From: JACQFK01 sp041482015
Lineage (GTDB): Bacteria > Planctomycetota > MHYJ01 > JACPRB01
NCBI GenBank assembly: GCA_041482015.1
Contig: JBGPCZ010000006.1
Coordinates: 8,656-72,655, forward strand
Direction: 5' to 3'
DNA length: 64,000 nt
This document shows, one piece after another, positions 8,304 to 17,495 of this stretch (positions are counted from its first letter, which is position 1; each line of letters begins with the position of its first letter). Made by a program: the position numbers and the translations under genes. A model generated the notes under the pieces. That model saw only the letters and a program-made list of their open reading frames with translations. It did not search any database and had not been told where the DNA came from.

Positions 8304-8777
8304 CTAAACCGGCGCGACCTCTTCCGCCTCGCGGAAGATCTCGTCGATGGCCTTGGACGTCTTCGCGCCCCGGAGGAACCGGACGAAATTAGGGCGCTTG
8401 AGGGCGTGGATGATGCATTGGAGCGCCTTCTGGTAGGCCTCGGCCTTCGCGGGGGGCGACAGGATGAGGAAGAGGACGTAGACCTTGGCGCCGTCGACGG
8501 CACTGAAGTCGAGGCCCCCCTCGGAGCGGGCGAAGGCTCCGACCAGGCCCTTGATGCCGTCGAGCTTCGCGTGGGGGATGCCCACGCCGCCGCCCACGCC
8601 GGTGGTCCCGATCTTCTCGCGCGCCACGATCGCTTCCACGATGTCCGCGACGACGAACTTCTCCCCTTCATTGGCCTTCCGGGCGGCCTGCACGAGTTCC
8701 TGGATGGCGCCTTTCTTGTCGGTGGCCTTCAGTCCGGGCAGGATGGCCTTGCGGGGAATGAAGTCGGAGAGCTTCAC
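8304..8777 (-). CDS. ptsN: PTS IIA-like nitrogen-regulatory protein PtsN
   Basis: This is an EIIA of the fructose/nitrogen family, the terminal phosphate acceptor of a regulatory PTS. The phosphorylated histidine is in GVGIPHAKLDG. The N-terminus KLSDFIPRKAILPGLKATDKKGAIQEL is typical of PtsN, and I chose the GTG at 8777 because family members usually begin MKLSDFL. A TTG at 8813 in the same frame would add twelve residues and is preceded by a G-run, so the start is uncertain. It lies between hpf and ptsH, an order known from rpoN-hpf-ptsN regions of other bacteria, but rpoN itself is not here. Confidence 0.9.
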   Translation of the reverse strand: MKLSDFIPRKAILPGLKATDKKGAIQELVQAARKANEGEKFVVADIVEAIVAREKIGTTGVGGGVGIPHAKLDGIKGLVGAFARSEGGLDFSAVDGAKVYVLFLILSPPAKAEAYQKALQCIIHALKRPNFVRFLRGAKTSKAIDEIFREAEEVAPV

Positions 8778-8819
8778 GGCGCGGATTTTAGTGCTTCGCG
8801 CCCGGGCCGTCAAGCCCCC

Positions 8820-9200
8820 CTACCACCAGAGGTCGGAGGCCGCCTTCCCTACCAGCGGCGTCCCCCGGGCGCCGGGCTTGCCCGGCCTCGCCGGGGCGTG
8901 GTGGGAGTGCTTGGCGTACAGCTTTTCCTTGAACTTGACCAGCTGCCGCTCCATCTTGTCGACCACCGAATCGACGGCCGCCATGGCCGTGGCGTCCGTG
9001 GAGTGGCAGACCAGGACGTGGCCGCGCACCGCGGAGGCGATCATCTCGGCCGAGACGCGCCCGCCGCGGTCGGCGTCGAGGATGACCTCGAGCTTCCGGA
9101 GGTGGTCGAAGTAGTGCTCGAGGCGCCGGGCCTTGTCGTGGGCGTACTCCTTCATCCGGTCGCTGAACGTCGCGTGCCGCGCGGTCACCGTTACCCTCAT
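8820..9200 (-). CDS. hpf: Ribosome hibernation-promoting factor, short form
   Basis: HPF binds the 30S decoding centre in slow growth and stabilises idle ribosomes. The 126-residue protein starts MRVTVTARHATFSDRMKEYAHDK and contains the family pattern RRLEHYFDHLRKLEVILDADR and DATAMAAVDSVVDKMERQLVKFKEKL. It has only the S30AE domain plus a basic tail (HSHHAPARPGKPGARG), so it is the short (HPF/YfiA) form without the dimerising C-terminal domain. It is first of the hpf-ptsN-ptsH-ptsI set and lies 26 bases after the metallophosphoesterase gene, with which it may be co-transcribed. Confidence 0.93.
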   Translation of the reverse strand: MRVTVTARHATFSDRMKEYAHDKARRLEHYFDHLRKLEVILDADRGGRVSAEMIASAVRGHVLVCHSTDATAMAAVDSVVDKMERQLVKFKEKLYAKHSHHAPARPGKPGARGTPLVGKAASDLWW

Positions 9201-9226
9201 CGTCCGATCCTCCGACGGGATCCGGG

Positions 9227-9994
9227 TCAGCGTCCGTGCGCGAGCCGTTCGCCCGCGCGCGGGTCGAGTTGCGGCGTGTTGAAGATCTTCTCCATCGTCT
9301 TGCGGTAGTCGTACTCGATGCGCCGCCACGTCACCTTGTCGCCGTGGTAGACGGCGTAGCAGGCGCGTGTGTCGCCGTCGCGGGGCTGGCCCACCGAGCC
9401 GATGTTGATGAAGTACTTCTTCCCTTTTTCGAACGTGAACTCGTGGTTGCAGTCCTTGGGCTGGATGAACTGGGACTCCTCCGTGATCACGCCCGGGTCG
9501 TGCGTGTGGCCGGCAAAGCAGAGCCGGTCGAACCGCGTGAAGATGTCCCGGATCTTGTCGGGGACGCCGCCCGTGAGGTCGATGCAGTCGGACCGGAGCA
9601 CGTACTCCATCGTGGGGTCTCGCGGCGATCCGTGGACGAAGAGCGCCCCGTCCTCCGGCAGCGTGAGTTTCAGGTTCTGGAGGAACTGCCAGCGCTCCTT
9701 CTTGGCCTTTCCCGAGAAGATCCCGGGCCGCAGCTGGTCGCGCGTCCACGTGACCGCCGCCTTGGCGACCGGGTTGAACCCGTAGGCCTCCTTCAGCACC
9801 GCCTCGTCGTGATTCCCCATCAGGACGAGCTTCCAGTCCATCGCCTTCTCGACCACGTAGACCGGGTCCGGGCCATAGCCCACGAGGTCGCCCAGGCAGT
9901 AGATGTCGGTGATGCCCTGGCTCTTGATGTCCTCCAGGACCTTCGCCAAGGCCGGCTCGTTCGAGTGGAGATCCGAAATGAGGGCGACCGCCAT
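9227..9994 (-). CDS. Calcineurin-like metallophosphoesterase
   Basis: This is a 255-residue soluble phosphoesterase with all metal-binding signatures in order: SDLHSN (residues 7-12), LGDLVGYG, GNHDEAV, FVHGSPRD and FAGHTHDPG. The set is typical of the PrpE/YfcE/ApaH-like superfamily, which includes phosphodiesterases and phosphatases of many substrates, so the substrate cannot be named. The start is the ATG ten bases downstream of a TATAGT box. It is divergent from inorganic pyrophosphatase and upstream of hpf on the same strand, a context that may link it to slow-growth physiology, though that is only inference. Confidence 0.88.
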   Translation of the reverse strand: MAVALISDLHSNEPALAKVLEDIKSQGITDIYCLGDLVGYGPDPVYVVEKAMDWKLVLMGNHDEAVLKEAYGFNPVAKAAVTWTRDQLRPGIFSGKAKKERWQFLQNLKLTLPEDGALFVHGSPRDPTMEYVLRSDCIDLTGGVPDKIRDIFTRFDRLCFAGHTHDPGVITEESQFIQPKDCNHEFTFEKGKKYFINIGSVGQPRDGDTRACYAVYHGDKVTWRRIEYDYRKTMEKIFNTPQLDPRAGERLAHGR

Positions 9995-10004
9995 GGTGAA
10001 AGAT

Positions 10005-10061
10005 ACTATAGCACGGCGCGTTCGAGGGAAGGAAGCATATCTCCGGATTCCCCGGTATACT
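10005..10061. promoter_or_regulatory. Divergent -10 boxes between metallophosphoesterase and ppa
   Basis: On the minus strand TATAGT (10010-10005) lies ten bases before the ATG of the phosphoesterase. On the plus strand TATACT (10056-10061) lies ten bases before the ppa ATG. Neither has a good -35 or a Shine-Dalgarno sequence. Both imply leaders of only a few bases. Confidence 0.45.
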
Positions 10062-10071
10062 GTCCCCGACG

Positions 10072-10653
10072 ATGAACCCCTGGCACGACGTGGCCCTCGG
10101 CGACGACCCGGACCGCCACTTCCACTGCGTGATTGAAGTCCCCAGCGGGTCGAAGAACAAGTACGAGCTCGACAAGACCACCGGGCTCCTGCGGCTGGAT
10201 CGCGTCCTTTACAGCTCCGTCCACTACCCCGCCAACTACGGGTTCATCCCGCGCACCTACTGCGGTGACGGCGACCCCCTGGACGTCCTCGTCCTCTGCC
10301 AGCAGCCCGTGGTGCCGCTCTGCATCATGCGGGCGCGGCCGATCGGCGTCATCACGATGACCGACGAGGAGGGACAGGACGACAAGATCATCGCCGTGGC
10401 CGAGGATGACCCCGAGTTCAACCACTACGACGACGTGAAGGACCTGCCGCCCCACCGGCTCCGCGAGATCCAGCAGTTCCTGCGCGACTACAAGTCGCTG
10501 GAGGGAAAACGGGCGAACGTGGGCCCGCTCCAGGGCGCGAGCAAGGCACGCAAGGTCATCCGCGCCGCCGCGATCTATTATCGCGACTCGATCTACCCGA
10601 CCCTCGGGGTCCCGTCGGGCAAGCGCCCTTCCCGTCCCAGCAGGACGCGGTAG
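10072..10653 (+). CDS. ppa: Inorganic pyrophosphatase (family I)
   Basis: The enzyme hydrolyses pyrophosphate to phosphate and pulls biosynthetic reactions forward. The 193-residue protein has the family I signature GDGDPLDVLVL with the metal-binding aspartates, the upstream substrate site (EVPSGSKNKYELDK) and NYGFIPRTYC. The C-terminal stretch after AIYYRDSIY is about 15 residues longer than I would expect, and that extension is where it overlaps the convergent glycosyltransferase gene by 61 bases. Confidence 0.96.
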   Translation: MNPWHDVALGDDPDRHFHCVIEVPSGSKNKYELDKTTGLLRLDRVLYSSVHYPANYGFIPRTYCGDGDPLDVLVLCQQPVVPLCIMRARPIGVITMTDEEGQDDKIIAVAEDDPEFNHYDDVKDLPPHRLREIQQFLRDYKSLEGKRANVGPLQGASKARKVIRAAAIYYRDSIYPTLGVPSGKRPSRPSRTR

Positions 10654-11756
10654 ACGCGGTCCAGCGCCTCGGCCGACACCCGCCAGTCGAAACGCTCCCT
10701 GACCCTCTCGCGTCCCGCCTCCCCCAGCGAACGACCGCGGTCGGGCCGGGCGAGAAGACCGTCGATCGCGGATCGCAGGCCATCCACGGATAGGGGCGAA
10801 ACCAGCCGGCCCGTCACGCCGTCGATCACGACTTCGCGGGCGCCGTCACAGTCAAAGGCAACGACCGGGCGGCCCACCAGGAGCGCCTGCACCGCCGCGC
10901 GCGGAAGGCCCTCCCATAGGGACGGATGGACGAGGACGTCCATCGAGGCGATGAGCTCCGGCACCGCCTGCGGGGGCACGTGACCGGCGAAGGTCGCCCG
11001 CAGGCCGCGTTCGGCGACGCGCCGCTCCAGGGCCGCCCGTTCCTCTCCGTCCCCCACGAAAAGCAGCCGCCACTCCGGCCGCGCCGCCTCGACGAGGAAC
11101 CGGTGCCCCTTGTGGGCCGCCATCCTCGACACGACTCCGACCACGAATTCCTCGTCTCCGATATCCAGGCACGACCGGCCCGCGCGGGCCTCAGTGAACG
11201 TCTCGATCTCGATGCCGCTGTAGATCACGTCGAGCATCGACGCGGGCCCCAGGTGCGCCTCCAGGAATTTCCTCCGCATCTCCTCGCCGACGCAGACGAC
11301 GCGATCCGTCACGCGGCTCGCCAGCCACTCGAGGGCCCAGTAGAGCACCCGGACGGGCAACGCCTGCCCCGGGTAAAAGGGGAGGCCATGATTCGTATGA
11401 ACGACGACCGGCACGCGGGCGCACCAGGCGGCGGCGCGCCCAAGGATCCCCGCCTTGCTGGAGTGGGTGTGGACGAGATCAGGGTGGTCGCTCTCAAAGA
11501 TCGACCGCAGGCGCGAGAGCGCCGCCGCATCGGACGTCGGCCGGATGGAGCGCACCAGTTCCGGCACCACGATCGTGCGGATTCCCCGCGCCTTCGCATC
11601 CTCGACGAGCGAACCCTCGAGGCCTTCGGGTGGGCCGGTGACCAGCGTGACGTCGTAGCGGTCCTTGAGCGCGTCGCACGAGAGGATCGTATTTTCCTGG
11701 GCGCCGCCGGCGATGAGCCTCGTGATGACGTGGATGATCCGCGGCTTGTCCGTCAT
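10593..11756 (-). CDS. Glycosyltransferase family 4 (GT-B fold)
   Basis: The 387-residue enzyme has the N-terminal acceptor domain with the glycine-rich start VITRLIAGGAQENT and the C-terminal donor domain with VGVVSRMAAHKGHRFLVEA, LLFVGDGEER, FAGHVPPQAVPELIASMDVLVHPSLWEGLPRAAVQALLVGRPVVAFD, and the E-x7-E-type nucleotide-sugar site. That organisation is characteristic of GT4 retaining transferases that build polysaccharides, glycolipids or small glycosides. The acceptor cannot be deduced. The start ATG overlaps the truA stop in ATGA, so translation is probably coupled to truA. The 3' end overlaps ppa tail to tail by 61 bases. Confidence 0.9.
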   Translation of the reverse strand: MTDKPRIIHVITRLIAGGAQENTILSCDALKDRYDVTLVTGPPEGLEGSLVEDAKARGIRTIVVPELVRSIRPTSDAAALSRLRSIFESDHPDLVHTHSSKAGILGRAAAWCARVPVVVHTNHGLPFYPGQALPVRVLYWALEWLASRVTDRVVCVGEEMRRKFLEAHLGPASMLDVIYSGIEIETFTEARAGRSCLDIGDEEFVVGVVSRMAAHKGHRFLVEAARPEWRLLFVGDGEERAALERRVAERGLRATFAGHVPPQAVPELIASMDVLVHPSLWEGLPRAAVQALLVGRPVVAFDCDGAREVVIDGVTGRLVSPLSVDGLRSAIDGLLARPDRGRSLGEAGRERVRERFDWRVSAEALDRVYRVLLGREGRLPDGTPRVG

Positions 11757-12538
11757 TCCTCTTCGGAGGAGGTCGGAAGCCTGCGCGGCGTGCCGTCGTA
11801 CTTGACCTCGACGAGCGTCAGCCCCTTCGCGGGGACGTTGGCCCCCGCCTTCGTCCGGTCGCGCGCTTCGAGCACGTCCTTGACCCACCCGGGCGGACGG
11901 CTCCCGAGCCCGACCTGCAGCAGCGTCCCGACCATCGACCGGACTTGATTGTAGAGAAACCCGTTGCCGTGGACGAGGAATTCGACCCAGGGGGGACGCG
12001 CGGTCACCTCGAGCGACAGGATCGTGCGGACCGTCTTCTCCTTCTTGGACATCTCGCTACCGAACGAGCGGAAGTCGTGGGTGCCGACGAGGGACGTCGC
12101 CGCCTCCGCCATCTTCGGAACGTCGAGCGGGGCCTTGAAGAGGTACGACCGGTCGCGCTCCAGCGCGCTCCGAACCGGACGGTTGAGAACGCGGTAGCGG
12201 TAGATCTTCGACGTCGCCTTGTACTGCGCATGGAAGTCGAGCGGCGCGTCTTCCGCCGAGAGGACCGAGATCGCCTCGGGGAGGTGGGCGTTGAGCGCCT
12301 CGGGCCACTTCCTCGCGGGGATCGGGCTGGTGGTGTGGAAGTTGGCGACCTGCCCCTCCGCGTGGACGCCGGCGTCCGTCCGCCCCGAGCCGACGACGAG
12401 GGTCTTCCGCTTCGTAATCTCCTCGACGGCCCGCTGGAGTTCCCCCTGCACCGTCGGCTTGTCCTTCTGGAGCTGCCAGCCGCTGAACGGAGAGCCGTCG
12501 TACTCGACGATGATCTTCAGGTTCCGCTTGCGGGTCAT
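11753..12538 (-). CDS. truA: tRNA pseudouridine(38-40) synthase
   Basis: TruA makes pseudouridine at positions 38-40 in the anticodon arm of tRNAs. The 261-residue protein begins MTRKRNLKIIVEYDGSPFSGWQ and carries the catalytic-aspartate motif GSGRTDAGVHAEGQVANF (Asp near residue 52), plus RYRVLNRP and GFLYNQVRSMVGTL. The start at 12538 is preferred; an in-frame extension upstream lacks family similarity and runs into the hairpin region. It follows asd on the same strand behind an 85-base gap with a strong hairpin, and overlaps the glycosyltransferase by four bases. Confidence 0.95.
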   Translation of the reverse strand: MTRKRNLKIIVEYDGSPFSGWQLQKDKPTVQGELQRAVEEITKRKTLVVGSGRTDAGVHAEGQVANFHTTSPIPARKWPEALNAHLPEAISVLSAEDAPLDFHAQYKATSKIYRYRVLNRPVRSALERDRSYLFKAPLDVPKMAEAATSLVGTHDFRSFGSEMSKKEKTVRTILSLEVTARPPWVEFLVHGNGFLYNQVRSMVGTLLQVGLGSRPPGWVKDVLEARDRTKAGANVPAKGLTLVEVKYDGTPRRLPTSSEEE

Positions 12539-12555
12539 CGAACTCCGAATTAAGG

Positions 12556-12591
12556 GGCGGCCGGAGGCGCTTGGAGGCGCCCCCGGCCGCC
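12556..12591 (-). terminator. GC-rich hairpin between asd and truA
   Basis: A 15-base stem with one mismatch (arms 12556-12570 and 12577-12591) closes a six-base loop. On the minus strand it is followed by CCTTAA rather than a T-run, so it may be a weak or partial terminator, or a processing site, rather than a full intrinsic terminator. Confidence 0.5.
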
Positions 12592-12623
12592 TGTCCTGTA
12601 CTACCGTATCTGCCTGCTTCCAA

Positions 12624-13637
<1,014 letters not shown>

Positions 13638-13687
13638 GGGGCACGTCCTTCAGAGGTTGGAGAAATGGAGAGAAAGCGCGGCGTGAA

Positions 13688-14182
13688 CTACTTTCGCTTT
13701 CGTCTCTCGGCTCTCATGAATGGACCGCTCTTTCCACCCGACTTCTCAAGGAGGCGGATTTTACCGATTTCCATTCCCCTGTCAATAGCCTTGCACATGT
13801 CGTAGACGGTCAGCGCGGCCACGGCGGCGGCCGCAAGGGCTTCCATCTCCACGCCCGTCCGGTCGACCGCCTCGGCGCGCGCCGTGAGGAGGATGCGGCC
13901 GGGCGGCTTGAGCTCGAAGTCGACGGCCACCTTCGTGAGCGCAATCGGGTGGCAGAGGGGGATGAGCGCCGAAGCCTGCTTTGCCGCGTTGATCCCGGCG
14001 ATGCGGGCCACTTCGAGGACGTTGCCCTTTGAGATCCCGCCCTTTCGGATGACCGTGAACGTGGCCGGCTTCATGCGGATCTCCGCGCCGGCGACGGCGA
14101 TCCGGTGGGTCGCGGGCTTCGGGCCCACGTCGACCATGCGCGCCGACCCATCGGGGCCCACATGCGAAAGCTTGCCCTTCAC
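13688..14182 (-). CDS. moaC: Cyclic pyranopterin monophosphate synthase MoaC
   Basis: MoaC converts the MoaA product to cyclic pyranopterin monophosphate, the first stable intermediate of molybdenum cofactor synthesis. The 164-residue protein shows the family blocks KGNVLEVARIAGINAAKQ, LIPLCHPIALTKV, TGVEMEALAAAAVAALTVYDMCKA and the final KIRLLEKSGGKSG. Its ATG overlaps the stop of the upstream DUF885 gene (ATGA). The mobA gene at 27622-28203 belongs to the same pathway but is unlinked. moaA, moaD and moaE are not in the window. Confidence 0.95.
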   Translation of the reverse strand: MKGKLSHVGPDGSARMVDVGPKPATHRIAVAGAEIRMKPATFTVIRKGGISKGNVLEVARIAGINAAKQASALIPLCHPIALTKVAVDFELKPPGRILLTARAEAVDRTGVEMEALAAAAVAALTVYDMCKAIDRGMEIGKIRLLEKSGGKSGPFMRAERRKRK

Positions 14183-15897
14183 TCGCGCTTCCCCAGCAGG
14201 ATCATCCGGGCGACCTTGATGGGCGGGTAGCCGTGGCGGATGAAGTCATTGTGGAACTCGCGCAGGGATCTCCCGGTGGCCTGTCGGTACTCGTCCCGGA
14301 GCTTCAGGATCTCCATCTTGCCGAGGGTGTAGACGAGATACGTCGGGTCCATCGTGCCCCGCCGCGCCTCGCGCTCCGCGTTCACCCGCTCCTGGAAGCC
14401 CTCCCCCACGAACAACTCTATCGCCTGTTCGTACGTCATCCCCTTCGTGTGCATCTCGATTCCGGCGATGTACCGGCAGATGCGCAGGAGGGCCATGTGG
14501 AGCTGCTGAACGCGAAGCCGCGGGTCGGGGTTCTGCATCGTCTCCAGGTAAAGCTGCTCGCAGTAGTGGGCCCAGCCCTCGGAGAAGCTGGCGCATCCGA
14601 AGGCCTTCCGGACTTTCGATCGGCAATCCTGGACGGCGAGGAACTGGGCGTAGTGCCCCGGGTACGCCTCATGGACCGAGATGAGGGGCAGGCTGTACGC
14701 GTTGAAGAAGGCCAGGTGCTGTTCTTGCTTCTCGGGCGACCATGCTGGATCGGGGAGCGTGATCGAGTAGCGGGCGTCCTTGGCCACCTTCTCGAACGGG
14801 CCGGGGATTTCCATCGACGCGAACGACATCGAGCGCCGGAACTCGGGCGTCTCCTGGACCGTGCACTCGACGTCGGCGGGGATGTCGACCAGGGTCGACG
14901 CCCACCGCTTGAGCCCCGCCAGCATGGCTCGGGTGTCGTCGAGAAGGCGCCCCGCCGGGGGATGCTCCCGGGCCCCTTCCTTGATCAGCGCGCGCACGCT
15001 CCGGTCGCCCGCGAGATGCTTCAGCTCCTCCTGGGTCTGCTTCAGGAGTTCGTAGCCTCGCGCGAGGAGAACGTCGAGGGGCGTCTCGACCATCTCCTCG
15101 TAGATAAGCTTGCCGCGGTATGCCTCGCCGCCGATCGCGAAGGCCTCGACCGCGCGGGGGCTGAGGTCCTTTCGCATCCAGTCAATGAACCGCTCAACGG
15201 CCTCGAGGGCGGGTTTCTGCGCATCGGCGAACCGCTTTCGGACCGCCTCGTTCGTCACCGATGCGAAGGCCGCCGGGAGGGCCGTCTTGATGAATCGATG
15301 GGTGCCGGCGAATTCCTCGAGGGCCATCTCGACGTAGATCCGCGGAGGCTGGGCGAGGTTCTCGCGGGCCTGCGTGAGCACGAGGGGGACGTCGGCCAGC
15401 CGGTCCGCGGCGAGGGCCATGCGCCGGTCCAGGGGCGCGAAGGCGAGCGCGGAGAGGGCGTAAAGACCGCCGGAGATGACCTCGCGGTAGAAGTTGGGGT
15501 TGCGCTCCCACGGGCGGATGCGCTCGCGGTCGAGGAGCGAAGCGCGAATATGGCTCTCGAGGACGAGGCAGTCGTAGTACGACTCGTCATCGAGGGCCCC
15601 ACGGTCGATCAGCGAGACGCGCCGGAGGTTGAGGCGGAGGGAATCGATCTCGCCCTCGATCTGGGCCCGGGAGAACCCGCCGAGGCGGCCGTCGAAGTCG
15701 TGGACTCCGGCGAATGTGGCGCGGGTGGGGCTTACGGCGTAGGTCCAGGCAATATAGGCGTCGGCGATCGATTGGAACCGCGCCGATTCGGCGGCGCTCG
15801 CGTCGGGCATGACGCCCGCGCCGGGCCCGGCATCGGGCCGGTAGTAGAGTTCGCAGGAGGCCAGGAGCGCGATCGCCAGCCCGGAGAGCCGTTTCAC
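14179..15897 (-). CDS. DUF885 lipoprotein, probable zinc carboxypeptidase-like enzyme
   Basis: The 572-residue protein matches the DUF885 family by its hallmark blocks LISVHEAYPGHYAQFLA (an HExxxH-type site) and FSEGWAHYCEQLYLE, which together form the presumed metal-binding active site. A lipobox LAIALLASC near residues 8-16 makes it a lipoprotein when translation starts at the GTG at 15897. Longer in-frame starts have no family support and would overlap glpD. Members have been linked to peptide hydrolysis, but substrates are mostly undefined. The gene heads a coupled pair with moaC (four-base overlap); no functional link is obvious. A -10-like box lies seven bases before the GTG. Confidence 0.85.
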   Translation of the reverse strand: MKRLSGLAIALLASCELYYRPDAGPGAGVMPDASAAESARFQSIADAYIAWTYAVSPTRATFAGVHDFDGRLGGFSRAQIEGEIDSLRLNLRRVSLIDRGALDDESYYDCLVLESHIRASLLDRERIRPWERNPNFYREVISGGLYALSALAFAPLDRRMALAADRLADVPLVLTQARENLAQPPRIYVEMALEEFAGTHRFIKTALPAAFASVTNEAVRKRFADAQKPALEAVERFIDWMRKDLSPRAVEAFAIGGEAYRGKLIYEEMVETPLDVLLARGYELLKQTQEELKHLAGDRSVRALIKEGAREHPPAGRLLDDTRAMLAGLKRWASTLVDIPADVECTVQETPEFRRSMSFASMEIPGPFEKVAKDARYSITLPDPAWSPEKQEQHLAFFNAYSLPLISVHEAYPGHYAQFLAVQDCRSKVRKAFGCASFSEGWAHYCEQLYLETMQNPDPRLRVQQLHMALLRICRYIAGIEMHTKGMTYEQAIELFVGEGFQERVNAEREARRGTMDPTYLVYTLGKMEILKLRDEYRQATGRSLREFHNDFIRHGYPPIKVARMILLGKRE

Positions 15898-15904
15898 GGC
15901 GGAG

Positions 15905-15964
15905 ATAGTACCATCTGGGGCACAAACCTGCCTCGCAGTTTTTGGCCCGCCTCCGTGGTATCCT
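15905..15964. promoter_or_regulatory. Divergent -10-like boxes between the DUF885 gene and glpD
   Basis: TACTAT on the minus strand (15910-15905) is seven bases from the GTG of the DUF885 gene. TATCCT on the plus strand (15959-15964) is six bases from the glpD GTG. The -35 regions are weak. Both genes would have leaderless mRNAs. Confidence 0.35.
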
Positions 15965-15970
15965 CCCCTC

Positions 15971-17452
15971 GTGGACCGCCGGGCGAACCTGGAGAGATTG
16001 AGGAGGGAGAAGTTCGAGGTCCTGGTCATCGGAGGGGGAATCACCGGGTGCGGGATCGCGCTGGACGCCGCCAGCCGCGGGCTGAAGACGGCCCTGGTGG
16101 ACAAGGGGGACTTCGCCAGCGGGACGTCCAGCAAGTCGAGCAAGTTGATCCACGGCGGCCTGCGCTATCTTCGGCAGTTCCAGTTCAAGGTCACGCTCGA
16201 GGCCTCCCGCGAGAAGGCCCGACTCAAGAAGCTCGCCCCCCACCTGGTCGAGGATCTGCCCTTTCTCCTTCCCCTTTGGAGCCGCGCCACCCGGGCGATC
16301 ATCTCCCCGGGCCTCTGGATCTATGACGCGGCCGCCGGCTTCCCCCGCGGGCTCATCCACAAGCACCTGGAACCTCCGGAGACCCTCGCCCTGCTCCCCG
16401 CGCTCCGACCCGACGGGCTGGAAGGCGGATTCGTCTACTACGACGCGCGGGCCGACGACTGCCGCCTGGTCCTCCACGTCGCCAAGAAGGCCTCCGACCT
16501 GGGCGCGACGCTCGCGAACTACGTTGAAGTTCGTGGCTTCGTCAAGGTGCGCGGCCGAATCACGGGAGCCCGCACCCGCGACTTCGACATCGCCGCCGAC
16601 CGCGTCGTCAACGCCACCGGCGTCTGGTGCGACGAGGTTCGAGGCGAGGCCGCCACCGTCCGGCCCTCCAAGGGCGTCCACCTGATCGTCCCCAGCCGCC
16701 GGCTCGGGCTAACGTGTGCGGTCATGCTGCCCTCCCCCGCGGATGGCCGCATCGTCTTCCTGATCCCCAACGGCGCGCACGCCATCGTCGGCACGACCGA
16801 CACGGACTATTCCGGGCCTCTCGATCACCCGCGCGCCGAGTCGGCCGACGTCGACTACCTCCTGGACCGCGTCAACGCCAACCTCCCCACCGTCCGGCTG
16901 ACGCGCGCCGACGTGACGAGCACCTACGCCGGTCTCCGCCCCCTCCTGTTGGGAGGTCCCGGCTCCCCTTCGAAAGCCTCCCGCGAGCACCACCTCTTCG
17001 AGGATCCCTCGGGACTTCTCACGATCACCGGGGGGAAGCTCACGACGTACCGGTTGATGGCCAGGCAGGTCGTGGACCGCCTGACGCGGAAGCGATGCCG
17101 GACCCAGCGCATAGACCTCTTCGCAACGCGCTCCACCGATCCCCTCGCCCGCTTTTACGGTTCGGAGGCCGACCAGATTCGCGACCGCTCCCCGCTCATC
17201 GACGGCCTTCCCCACGCGTGGGGTGAAGTCGACTTCGCCGTCGAGCGGGAGATGGCGCAGACCCTGGGCGACGTCCTCGCCCGCCGCATGCGAATCGTCC
17301 TCTACGCGGAGGACCGGGGCCGGTCCGTGGCCGAACGCGTGGCGGAGCGCATGGCCCCGAGGATGGGCTGGGATCGGCGGGAAGTCCTCCGGCAACGGGA
17401 GGCGTTCGAGAAGGACCTGGAGCAGGCGTACCCTCGTCCGGAAGGCCCGTGA
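15971..17452 (+). CDS. glpD: FAD-dependent glycerol-3-phosphate dehydrogenase
   Basis: GlpD oxidises glycerol 3-phosphate to dihydroxyacetone phosphate at the membrane and feeds electrons to quinones. The 493-residue protein starts with a GTG and has the FAD dinucleotide-binding motif VIGGGITGCGIALDAASRG (residues about 18-36), followed by GDFASGTSSKSSKLIHGGLRYL, the family hallmark. Later blocks include VNATGVWCDEVR, VGTTDTDYSGP and LTITGGKLTTYRLMA. The C-terminal helical domain is complete. No glycerol kinase or facilitator lies next to it; a patatin phospholipase gene follows, which could supply glycerol phosphates from lipid turnover. Confidence 0.94.
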   Translation: MDRRANLERLRREKFEVLVIGGGITGCGIALDAASRGLKTALVDKGDFASGTSSKSSKLIHGGLRYLRQFQFKVTLEASREKARLKKLAPHLVEDLPFLLPLWSRATRAIISPGLWIYDAAAGFPRGLIHKHLEPPETLALLPALRPDGLEGGFVYYDARADDCRLVLHVAKKASDLGATLANYVEVRGFVKVRGRITGARTRDFDIAADRVVNATGVWCDEVRGEAATVRPSKGVHLIVPSRRLGLTCAVMLPSPADGRIVFLIPNGAHAIVGTTDTDYSGPLDHPRAESADVDYLLDRVNANLPTVRLTRADVTSTYAGLRPLLLGGPGSPSKASREHHLFEDPSGLLTITGGKLTTYRLMARQVVDRLTRKRCRTQRIDLFATRSTDPLARFYGSEADQIRDRSPLIDGLPHAWGEVDFAVEREMAQTLGDVLARRMRIVLYAEDRGRSVAERVAERMAPRMGWDRREVLRQREAFEKDLEQAYPRPEGP

Positions 17453-17495
17453 TGGCGTTATACTACGGTCAGCGCGAACGTCTAATTCGTGCAGT

